Assembly (NCBI GenBank): GCA_030153045.1
Contig: JASLID010000087.1
Coordinates: forward strand, 1-36,863
DNA from: Flavobacterium sp.
GTDB taxonomy: Bacteria; Bacteroidota; Bacteroidia; Flavobacteriales; Flavobacteriaceae
Direction of reading: 5' to 3'
DNA: 36,863 nucleotides
This document shows positions 1 to 7,229 of this stretch, piece by piece. Under the pieces are notes generated by a model. That model made no database searches. It had not been told where the DNA came from and was given only the letters and a program-made list of their open reading frames with translations. How positions within the stretch are numbered: the first letter of the stretch is position 1; each line of letters starts with the position of its first letter. Both the position numbers and the translations under genes were made by a program.

Positions 1-1969
1 AATATTCTACACAAATATTATACTCAGGCATTATAAGTTGCGCGGTGTCTTGGTCACCACCATCCCAAGAACCTATCAATTTGGCTTTCCAGTTTCTGCC
101 TTTGGCTAAGGTTACGTATTGATGTTGCTTCAAAATATGTGATGCCATGCGATTACTATACGTTCTGGTATTGACTTCGGCATCGGTGAGCAAATAAATT
201 TCTCGGTAAGCTTGTTTAAACGGTTGCTGAATTTGTCCTTCCAATAAAAACTGACGCCACTCTTTCACTTCATTGGTACTGCTCGTTACAGGATGCCATA
301 ACGAAACTGTTGTAAATTGATCAATATCGATACTTTTATGGTTTATAGCAATCCATTGGTTATTGATATAAATAGCCAAACAGTCGCCGGTACCGTTAGA
401 AAACTTAAAAATTACTTTATTGATAATAAAAGACAGCAAACCATGTTGCAAATACTTCTCTTTAAAGTAATCTAGACTCATGCTTCTGTTACTGCGTAAC
501 ATTCTGTCAAATCGTTCCTTTTGTGAAGCAGTGGTTTGGTCAATTTGCTTTTGAGTGGCTTTTATTTTTTTAAGTTTTGTGTCAAATTTATCTTTTACAA
601 ATTGGGGCACTGTCTTTTGCTCAGTACCATCGGGCTTAAACCATTTCAATGTTGATTTACCTATTCCAGTCAATGCAATTACTCCAGTATAATCATCAAA
701 CGTATAAGACAGCTGATGGTCTTTTAGCTTAAAATCATCTACTGCCAAATCTTCAATTTCAATAGCAGAAACCCCTAACTTATTTGCCGCTTCTTCAATA
801 TACTTTTCAATTAGAGTTAAAGTATTGTTCTGCTTAATTTTTAGACGCAATCGGGACAATTGAGCAATTCCGTCTAATCCTTTTGAGGCATAAAGAGTGT
901 ACAAGCAAGCGTTACCAATTCCGGCAGCGGCAGGTCCTTTTTCAGGTATCTTTTTATAACTACGTTCGGCTAATTTACTTATGGTTTGTATGGTTACATT
1001 ATCATAAAACCATGACGACATCCATACAAAACCTTTAATCGCATCAGAATTCAAACTACTCAAAAATTCAATGACATTATAGGTATATTCCCGTTTGTCG
1101 TAGATTTGAGTTTGAGTAATTACCGTTTCTTTAAGATTAATCACAAACGTAAACCACTCGTGAGTTACTTTTTTAAATTTATCCGACCCCAGTTGGTCGA
1201 TAATCTTTTTAGAATCGTTTAAATATTTTTGTGAAGGCTTACTGCCATTTGCCTTTTGTGCCATCGCTACGAGTTCGAACCAAAGCTTTTTGTCTTCCTC
1301 TTTTTGTTGATTCAATATGGCATTGGCAAACGTTTGAAAAGGATCTTCTCCTAAAAAATAAACCGGTTTTACTGCGCCTTCATCTCCCTCACGGGTATAA
1401 AGGTAGGTTTTGATTTTTTCGTCTAATTTAATCTGGTCTTTGTAGAAGTAAGAATTTGCATTTTTTTTAATACTTATAATATCGTTTAATATACTTACAA
1501 CACTTTCCGGAACAGTAGTGGCAGGAAAGCTATTTTCTATTTGCTTGAAAAAACCACCAATAGGCCACCAATACACTCCACTATAGTCTTTATCGGGGAT
1601 GAACTTATTAAATGTTTCGTAAATGGTTACAAGGGTAGTTTCGGAAAATTTCATTTTGCTCCTAAACATATTTTGGAGCATTTGAGAGGCCATATGATAT
1701 TCATTGGACTCATTTTTATTTCCTTTACGGTAAGAAGGATACGTTTTTTTTACGGTGTTTGCTAAAAAAATAACAAATTCCCCTTTTTTTTCATCATCCC
1801 ACTTTTTTATTACCTCATTGTAAGTAGGAATTCCTGAAAAGGTAATCGTGTAAAAATATTGTGATTCTTTTAAATATTCCTGAATACATTGCGAAAGAAC
1901 AGTTTTGAATTCGCTATTCTCTTCTATATCTAAACCAATTGCCGTTTTTATTTTATCTAATAATCCCAT
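1..1969 (-). CDS. DUF4132 domain protein (MolR-like), 3' end outside the window
   Basis: My own translation of the minus strand is open from an ATG at 1969 to the left edge, about 656 codons with no stop, so the C-terminus is missing. The last visible third carries the DUF4132 pattern: a stretch around WFKPDG, then a Lys-rich helix, the segment LWHPV, and QQPFKQAYREIYLLTDAE. These resemble the C-terminal domain of proteins annotated as MolR family or WGR-associated. The upstream part is helical and repeat-like with no catalytic motif I recognise. No signal peptide or membrane segment is visible, so it is probably cytosolic. The start follows the stop of the 129-aa gene by 10 bases, so the two are probably cotranscribed. 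The molecular function of DUF4132 is not established; links to regulation or to MoxR/VWA-type modules come from family context only. Confidence 0.8.
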   Translation of the reverse strand, partial: MGLLDKIKTAIGLDIEENSEFKTVLSQCIQEYLKESQYFYTITFSGIPTYNEVIKKWDDEKKGEFVIFLANTVKKTYPSYRKGNKNESNEYHMASQMLQNMFRSKMKFSETTLVTIYETFNKFIPDKDYSGVYWWPIGGFFKQIENSFPATTVPESVVSILNDIISIKKNANSYFYKDQIKLDEKIKTYLYTREGDEGAVKPVYFLGEDPFQTFANAILNQQKEEDKKLWFELVAMAQKANGSKPSQKYLNDSKKIIDQLGSDKFKKVTHEWFTFVINLKETVITQTQIYDKREYTYNVIEFLSSLNSDAIKGFVWMSSWFYDNVTIQTISKLAERSYKKIPEKGPAAAGIGNACLYTLYASKGLDGIAQLSRLRLKIKQNNTLTLIEKYIEEAANKLGVSAIEIEDLAVDDFKLKDHQLSYTFDDYTGVIALTGIGKSTLKWFKPDGTEQKTVPQFVKDKFDTKLKKIKATQKQIDQTTASQKERFDRMLRSNRSMSLDYFKEKYLQHGLLSFIINKVIFKFSNGTGDCLAIYINNQWIAINHKSIDIDQFTTVSLWHPVTSSTNEVKEWRQFLLEGQIQQPFKQAYREIYLLTDAEVNTRTYSNRMASHILKQHQYVTLAKGRNWKAKLIGSWDGGDQDTAQLIMPEYNICVEY

Positions 1970-1979
1970 AAATTATGTA

Positions 1980-2369
1980 TTAGCCTCCAACTAAAGGCGT
2001 AAGTTTTACAAAAGAAATCTTAGAGGTGTCTTTTAAAGTTACTCTCTGCTCAAGTTCTTCTAATTGCTCGTTATCGACTAATATAAAAAAACCATTTTTT
2101 TGAAAAGCATTTAAGGCAATGTACACCTGTTTTTCGGCATCTATTAATTGTTTTGCTTTTAGTTTGTATCCGTTAAGAGTACGTTCGGCATTTGTAGGTT
2201 CTATTAAGCCGTTGAAATATTGGGGCAAACGTTTATTATAATTTTCAATTTCGACAGTGACACGTTTTGTTATCAATTCTTTTACTGTTATAGCCGCTGA
2301 TATTAATTCGATCTCAAATTGATTAGTTACTGTACCATTTAATAATTCATCTGAAATTAGTATGTTCAT
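1980..2369 (-). CDS. Hypothetical protein (129 aa), partner of the DUF4132 gene
   Basis: A 129-residue soluble protein of mixed alpha/beta character, with a Lys/Glu-rich helical centre (about residues 55-85) and a short Gly-Gly C-terminus. I do not recognise a family and see no catalytic motif, signal peptide or membrane segment. It lies 10 bases before the DUF4132 gene on the same strand, so it probably heads a two-gene transcript. That arrangement suggests a small accessory or adaptor for the large protein, but this is inference from position alone. The ATG at 2369 is preceded by an AT-rich leader and then by the repeat cluster at 2421-2624. Confidence 0.7.
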   Translation of the reverse strand: MNILISDELLNGTVTNQFEIELISAAITVKELITKRVTVEIENYNKRLPQYFNGLIEPTNAERTLNGYKLKAKQLIDAEKQVYIALNAFQKNGFFILVDNEQLEELEQRVTLKDTSKISFVKLTPLVGG

Positions 2370-2420
2370 ATATGTTTTTATTAAGATTTTTTTTTCTTAT
2401 GATTCTTAGAGTATTTTTTA

Positions 2421-2624
2421 GTCATTGAAAACCCTCCGTTTTGTCATTGCGAGGAGGTCCACTTTGTTATTGCGAACCTCTCCACTCTGTCATTGCGAGG
2501 AGGAACGACGTGGCAATCTTAACCTCGACTGGATTCAAACCATTAACCTTCACTTGATATTTATTTTGTAGTCATTACGAATCCCTCCGTCCTGTCATTG
2601 CGAGGAGGAACGACGTGGCAATCT
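2421..2624. repeat. Cluster of dispersed gtcattgcgagg-type repeats
   Basis: Two identical 31-bp copies lie at 2489-2519 and 2594-2624. Each begins gtcattgcgaggaggaacga and ends in gtggcaatct. Shorter or degenerate cores (gtcattgaaa, gtcattgcgaggagg, gttattgcgaa, gtcattacgaa) lie at about 2421-2480 and 2571-2585. The same family recurs at 15675-15720, 17034-17229 and 17584-17722. The last copy runs into the stop codon of the YqaE-like gene (2623-2625). Spacing is irregular, which argues against CRISPR. I see no gene in this interval. Confidence 0.85.
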
Positions 2625-2820
2625 ATTGCCTCATTTCCTTAATAACCCTATCAGTCCTTCTATCTGCATACATCCTATTCAAATCTGTTACCGCCCATAT
2701 GAAAGCAGGGATCCAACCAATAATTGTAATCTGTAATAACAAGCAAATAATACCTGAACCGACTTTTCCTTGTAACATTAACGATAACCAAGGAAAGAAA
2801 AATGCTAAAACATATCTCAT
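2623..2820 (-). CDS. Small YqaE/Pmp3-like membrane protein (65 aa)
   Basis: A 65-residue protein with two hydrophobic stretches (about residues 3-16 and 20-45) separated by a GKVGSG turn. The second contains GWIPAFIWA, the signature of the YqaE/Pmp3 (UPF0057) proteolipid family, and is followed by a basic tail. The family sits in the cytoplasmic membrane and is associated with ion or stress tolerance. It starts 13 bases after the hsdM stop and is probably the last gene of the restriction operon transcript or benefits from its read-through. The stop codon TAG overlaps the end of a dispersed repeat (2594-2624), so the last residues may have been set by the repeat. A link to defence is not implied by the sequence. 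Confidence 0.75.
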   Translation of the reverse strand: MRYVLAFFFPWLSLMLQGKVGSGIICLLLQITIIGWIPAFIWAVTDLNRMYADRRTDRVIKEMRQ

Positions 2821-2833
2821 ACCAATATTATTA

Positions 2834-4327
2834 CTATTTTAAACTTGCAATAATTGCTCTAAAACTATCCAAACTGGCTTCAATATTTTCTACAATTTCC
2901 AATGCCAAAACATCAGGATCCGGTAAATTATCCAAATCCGCTAACGATTTATCTTTTAACCAGGTAATATCCAAACTCGTTTTATCTCTAGCTATAATTT
3001 CATCATAGGTAAACTTTCTCCAGCGTCCTTCCGAATTGGTTTCGGCATTGTACGTTTCCTTACGCTTGCTTCTGTTTTCAGGGTTATACAGTTTAATAAA
3101 ATCTTTTAAATCAGTCAATTTTAAAGGATTCTTCTTTAACGTATGGTGAATATTCGTTCGATAATCATACACCCAGGTTTCTTTTGTCCAAGGGTCTTTG
3201 CTTGATGGTTTCCCGTCAAAGAACAACACATTTGCTTTCACTCCATTGGCATAAAAAATACCTGTTGGCAAACGCAGTATGGTATGCAAATCAGTAGTTT
3301 CCAATAACTTTTTACGAACCGTTTCCCCAACACCACCTTCAAACAACACATTGTCTGGTAACACTACTGCCGCCATACCTGTGGTTTTAAGCATTGTGCG
3401 GATATGTTGCACAAAGTTCAACTGTTTATTGCTTGTAGTAACCCAAAAATCCTGACGGTTATAGGTTAAATCTTCTTTTTCTTGCTCACCTTCAGCATTG
3501 GTAAAAGTCATACTACTCTTTTTACCAAAAGGAGGATTGGCTAAGATATAATCATAACGAGTACCTGAATCAGTAATCAGGGAATCATTCGGAGAGATAA
3601 AATTATCCGAATCTATATCCCCAATATTATGCAGGAATAAATTCATTAATGCTAATCTTCTAGTACTGGCAACAATCTCATTCCCGAAAAACGTTTCATA
3701 CTTCAGGAACTGTTTTGCTTCTTTATCTAAATCTCTATTATCCACAATCCAGTCATAAGCAGCAAGGAAGAATCCTCCCGTACCACAGGCTGGATCAGCT
3801 ATGGTTTTCATAGGCTCTGGTCTCAAACATTCAACCATGGCTTTAATCAACGGGCGCGGCGTAAAGTATTGTCCTGCTCCACTTTTGGTATCTTCTGCAT
3901 TTTTCTCCAAGATACCCTCATAGATATCACCTTTGTCTTTCACCCCCATCAAGATCCAGTTCTCGGCATTGATAAGCGCAATCAGTTTGTACAACTTCGC
4001 AGGGTCCTGTATTTTGTTTTGGCTTTTTACAAAAATTTGCCCCAAGATGCCTTTTTCTTTAGCCAACTCACGAAGCATGATGTTGTAATGCAACTCTAAT
4101 TCACTACCACTTTTACTGGTCAAAGTTTCCCAAGCAAACTCTGCTGGTATAGGCATTTTTTTATTGTGTGGTGGTTTAGTATATTCGTCTGCCATTTTCA
4201 GGAACAACAAATAGGTTAATTGTTCTAAGTAATCACCATAGCCTACTCCATCATCTCTAAGGGTTTGGCAGAAGGCCCATACTTTGGATACTATGCTGGA
4301 GGTATTGGGGGATTTTTCTTTGCTCAT
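2834..4327 (-). CDS. hsdM: Type I restriction-modification methyltransferase subunit HsdM
   Basis: A 497-residue N6-adenine DNA methyltransferase, the modification subunit that with HsdS methylates the bipartite target. The helical HsdM N-terminal domain occupies about residues 1-140. AGQYFTPRPL (151-160) is the typical linker into the catalytic fold, DPACGTGGF (178-186) is the SAM-binding motif I, and NPPF (264-267) is the catalytic motif IV of adenine methyltransferases. All key residues are present and the length is normal. It starts 8 bases after the GmrSD-like gene and is separated from hsdS by about 5 kb of other defence genes, an unusual split of an S-M pair. It looks less AT-rich than the inserted genes. 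Confidence 0.97.
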   Translation of the reverse strand: MSKEKSPNTSSIVSKVWAFCQTLRDDGVGYGDYLEQLTYLLFLKMADEYTKPPHNKKMPIPAEFAWETLTSKSGSELELHYNIMLRELAKEKGILGQIFVKSQNKIQDPAKLYKLIALINAENWILMGVKDKGDIYEGILEKNAEDTKSGAGQYFTPRPLIKAMVECLRPEPMKTIADPACGTGGFFLAAYDWIVDNRDLDKEAKQFLKYETFFGNEIVASTRRLALMNLFLHNIGDIDSDNFISPNDSLITDSGTRYDYILANPPFGKKSSMTFTNAEGEQEKEDLTYNRQDFWVTTSNKQLNFVQHIRTMLKTTGMAAVVLPDNVLFEGGVGETVRKKLLETTDLHTILRLPTGIFYANGVKANVLFFDGKPSSKDPWTKETWVYDYRTNIHHTLKKNPLKLTDLKDFIKLYNPENRSKRKETYNAETNSEGRWRKFTYDEIIARDKTSLDITWLKDKSLADLDNLPDPDVLALEIVENIEASLDSFRAIIASLK

Positions 4328-4335
4328 TTATAGGT

Positions 4336-6120
4336 TTATATTTTCCAAATTTTTAATGCTATTTCAGTAAAAGCATCGCTTCTTTTGTCAACTTGATTAA
4401 ATTTAAAATCTGAATAGTTTGATAATTCATTAGCTATTAAAAGATTTGAAACTTTATAGCTCCCTTTCTTTTTTGTAAAAGGATTATTGTAAGCTTGAAT
4501 ATTTAGAGATTCTCCTAAAAGAGTCATATTTCCTATGAAATTGACATATTTTTTATGCTTAGAAATACTTTTTTCTCCCAAATAATCTTCCCAATTTCCA
4601 TATTCTTGTTTAGACTTTTTTGTGCTAATTGTTTGAGGAATTATATGTTCTAAATGAACTTCTTGATTAGATGCAATAACTAACTCATCAGTATTACCAC
4701 GCTTGTAATATTCAATATTTTCTAAAACATATTTTGCTCTGTCAATTAGTTTTCCTTTAAATTGATGCTTAGGAAAATAAACTTCAAAATCATTATCATC
4801 AGGAATGTATCCTTCATCATCAATATACCTTTTTATTTTTTCTAATATGTTATCATTACCAATAAAACCTACTATTTTAGAAAAAATATCATCATTTTCA
4901 TTTGTACGTCTTTCGCAAATATGTCGTCTGAGCATTAAAGCTTCAAGGTATTTAAGAACATTTAGTTTTTCACGTTCAATATATTTTGTTTCAAGAAGAA
5001 AATGCATTAAAAAGATGTAAGTAGATTTAGAGAGTATTTGATTTAAGTTTCTAAGTCTTCTATTAATTTTTACAGATTCATGTTTTGCCATTGATATTTT
5101 TCTGTAAACCTCTGAAAGTTTTACTAGCTTTTCTAGAAATTCAATTATAGTAAATTGATTTTCATTCTTAATTTCAATTTCATCTTCATTAATTACTTCA
5201 TTCTCATCTTCTTCTTCAAAATATTCATCCTCTTGATAATATTCAAATTCGCCTAACAACTCCGCAAATTCTACATTTTTAAGATAATACTTCTTAAATT
5301 CAATAACTAACAAAGTCATAGTTATTTTTCTTTGTAAGATAGAGCTCATAAACTGTCTTAAAAAGTCGTCAGAATCTAAATCATCTAAATTAACAATTAC
5401 TTTTGACCAAAGATTTTTAACCTCTTCTAAAACGTTATTTTGATTTATCTTTGCAGCATGTCCTAATAAAAAATTTTTAATAATATCAGTAGGTTTTAGT
5501 TTTAAACCTCGATTGTTAATAGTTTCAAATAATTTGTATGCATCTTGTGCCATTCCAACATCTAATCTAATTATAACTGCAATGTTAGTTAACTTAAAAA
5601 ATAATTTATTAAGTTCATCAAGTTCAAGTTCTGATAACCATTTGATATAATCATTAATAGCAAAACGTATGTTTTTGTTTTCTAAATCTTGAAACTGATT
5701 TTTTAATACTAGATTTTCTACATCTTTATTATCTAAATCACCTAATTTTATTTTTGGTCTTTCTACATCATCAAGACCTTTGCAAATAATCATTTTCCTG
5801 ATTTCATTCGCTTTATCTTCTTTATCTTTTTGTCTAAAAACATGCTCAAAAGCTTTCAAGAACAAAACTAAAGTTGTCATTCTTTGTTGACCATCTACTA
5901 ATTCGGGCTGATTAATACCTGCAGTATGGAAACTTGTGTGAAGTATTATCATACCAAACAAATGTCCATCATTTTCTTTTAGCATGTCAATATCTTCATA
6001 TAAAGCACAATATTGATTAAATCCCCAAGCATATCTTCTTTGATAAGATGGTACAATAAATTGTTCGTTTGGAGTCGCAAACAATTGTGCTATTGATAAT
6101 TTGTTAGGTGTTATATTCAT
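4336..6120 (-). CDS. GmrSD-like DUF262/DUF1524 protein (type IV-like restriction enzyme)
   Basis: A 594-residue two-domain protein. The N-terminal DUF262 (ParB/Srx-like) domain shows IVPSYQRRYAWG (22-33) and VDGQQRMTTL (75-84), the nucleotide-binding and hydrolysis signature. The C-terminal DUF1524 HNH nuclease domain shows HLEHIIPQ (489-496) and IGNMTLLGESLN (529-540). This is the order of fused GmrSD enzymes, which cut glucosylated hydroxymethylcytosine phage DNA with NTP dependence; the substrate here is not known. An acidic linker rich in Glu/Asp (about 296-321) separates the halves. It follows a decayed small gene and precedes hsdM by 8 bases, so it should be cotranscribed with the restriction operon. 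Its base composition is visibly more AT-rich than hsdR and hsdM, consistent with separate acquisition. Confidence 0.9.
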   Translation of the reverse strand: MNITPNKLSIAQLFATPNEQFIVPSYQRRYAWGFNQYCALYEDIDMLKENDGHLFGMIILHTSFHTAGINQPELVDGQQRMTTLVLFLKAFEHVFRQKDKEDKANEIRKMIICKGLDDVERPKIKLGDLDNKDVENLVLKNQFQDLENKNIRFAINDYIKWLSELELDELNKLFFKLTNIAVIIRLDVGMAQDAYKLFETINNRGLKLKPTDIIKNFLLGHAAKINQNNVLEEVKNLWSKVIVNLDDLDSDDFLRQFMSSILQRKITMTLLVIEFKKYYLKNVEFAELLGEFEYYQEDEYFEEEDENEVINEDEIEIKNENQFTIIEFLEKLVKLSEVYRKISMAKHESVKINRRLRNLNQILSKSTYIFLMHFLLETKYIEREKLNVLKYLEALMLRRHICERRTNENDDIFSKIVGFIGNDNILEKIKRYIDDEGYIPDDNDFEVYFPKHQFKGKLIDRAKYVLENIEYYKRGNTDELVIASNQEVHLEHIIPQTISTKKSKQEYGNWEDYLGEKSISKHKKYVNFIGNMTLLGESLNIQAYNNPFTKKKGSYKVSNLLIANELSNYSDFKFNQVDKRSDAFTEIALKIWKI

Positions 6121-6122
6121 TA

Positions 6123-6382
6123 TTACATTTCAATTATTTTAAATCCTTTATTTATTAAATAATCTTTTGCGTTATAAGTGTTAAAATTATTACGGTTTGG
6201 GTCAAGCTCTCCTCCATTTGCATATAAATGTGGCCCAAGAAATTAATAATTTACAAGATATATCTGATTTCATATTTTACAGCCAATTCTCTAGCTCATC
6301 TTTTTAACGCAATTCTCTCTATTTCAATTTTTAGCATTGCTTAAAACATATAATCTCGTTCAATATTTGTTGGAATTCTCAT
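6123..6382 (-). pseudogene. Decayed stand-alone ScoMcrA-type head-domain gene
   Basis: Reading the minus strand from an ATG at 6382, one base after the HNH gene stop, gives MRIPTNIERDYMF, a stop (6341-6343), AMLKIEIERIALKR, a stop (6296-6298), ARELAVKYEIRYIL and a stop (6251-6253). A frame change then leads to LGPHLYANGGELDPN...INKGFKIIEM, ending at 6123-6125. Joined up, these match the layout of the small head domain found at the N-terminus of McrA-type HNH enzymes: a helix with alternating Ile/Arg, a Tyr/Ile strand, an LYANGGELDP-like helix, and a final LxxxGFKII. The YPPK part that would sit between is lost near the frameshift. The whole is about 86 codons, the size of one domain. The neighbouring ATPase has an intact copy at its N-terminus. 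The family name is from memory. Confidence 0.6.
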
Positions 6383-6383
6383 C

Positions 6384-7229
6384 TTAATTAATTAATAATA
6401 TATTTTCTATGTTTAAGGCTATAGCTTCATACATACATTTTTGCCAATAATTAATCCCAAAGCCAATAATATTTTCGTGTTTATCTATAAAGGTTTGACG
6501 TATTGATTCAATAGTATCACCTCTTTGATTTGAATTATGTATAATTGATATTTCCGTAGATAAAATTGCATTAGATCTTTCAATATATTCTTCAATCAAT
6601 CTTAAATCTTCAAAATGAAATGTAACAATTTCAAATTGCTCTTGTGTTATATTGTTTGGTTTAATAAGCTCATATGAAATATCGGGCACATCATTTCCAT
6701 GAAAGATTAAATTTGCAAATAAAAATCTATTATTTAAAAAAGTATCATTGTAGAAATGAATATATCTCCTTCTACTATTTCTTCTCCAATTTTCGCGCTT
6801 TTTTTGATTGCAATGATAACAACAAGGAATTAAATTTTTTAATAGTATAGAATATTCAGGATATTCAGTTTTACCAATATAATGGTCTAAAGTTGTTGGT
6901 TTATTTAATAAGCAATAAGGACAAAAAGCCTTTAACTGTATGGATTGACTATCAAAAATTTCACCTCTTTTATGTTTAAATGTATTTGTTTTAACAGAAT
7001 AGCAATGATTTAAATATTCCCTTTCGTTAATTTCATGTTGAGCAAGTATTGAACCTTGACTAGCTTGAAGAACTTCAAAATTTTCTAGATATAATTCATA
7101 ACTTAATAAAATTCTATTTTGTATTCCAACCAGACAATTTCTTCTTTGAATGTTTTTTTCATTTATAATAACAACAAATCTATCATATTCATCATTGTTT
7201 TGACCACCAATGTAATTACAATTAACCAT
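6384..7229 (-). CDS. HNH endonuclease, Septu PtuB-like effector
   Basis: A 281-residue protein with a zinc-ribbon HNH nuclease core at about 100-145: CPYC (103-106), DH (115-116), YPEYS, NLIP (132-135) and CxxC (137-140) followed by NQKK. This is the PtuB/retron-associated type of HNH, in which Cys pairs hold zinc and the DH histidine is catalytic. The N-terminal 100 and C-terminal 130 residues are helical and unfamiliar. The start codon overlaps the end of the ATPase gene by 8 bases, which points to translational coupling and a complex of the two proteins. By analogy with Septu the pair would be a nucleotide-regulated nuclease that acts on phage or host nucleic acid during infection; target and trigger are unknown. 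Confidence 0.82.
   Translation of the reverse strand: MVNCNYIGGQNNDEYDRFVVIINEKNIQRRNCLVGIQNRILLSYELYLENFEVLQASQGSILAQHEINEREYLNHCYSVKTNTFKHKRGEIFDSQSIQLKAFCPYCLLNKPTTLDHYIGKTEYPEYSILLKNLIPCCYHCNQKKRENWRRNSRRRYIHFYNDTFLNNRFLFANLIFHGNDVPDISYELIKPNNITQEQFEIVTFHFEDLRLIEEYIERSNAILSTEISIIHNSNQRGDTIESIRQTFIDKHENIIGFGINYWQKCMYEAIALNIENILLIN

Noticed and set aside
2421..2624. CRISPR array
   Set aside because: Repeats are imperfect, irregularly spaced and sometimes inverted; no cas genes are present.
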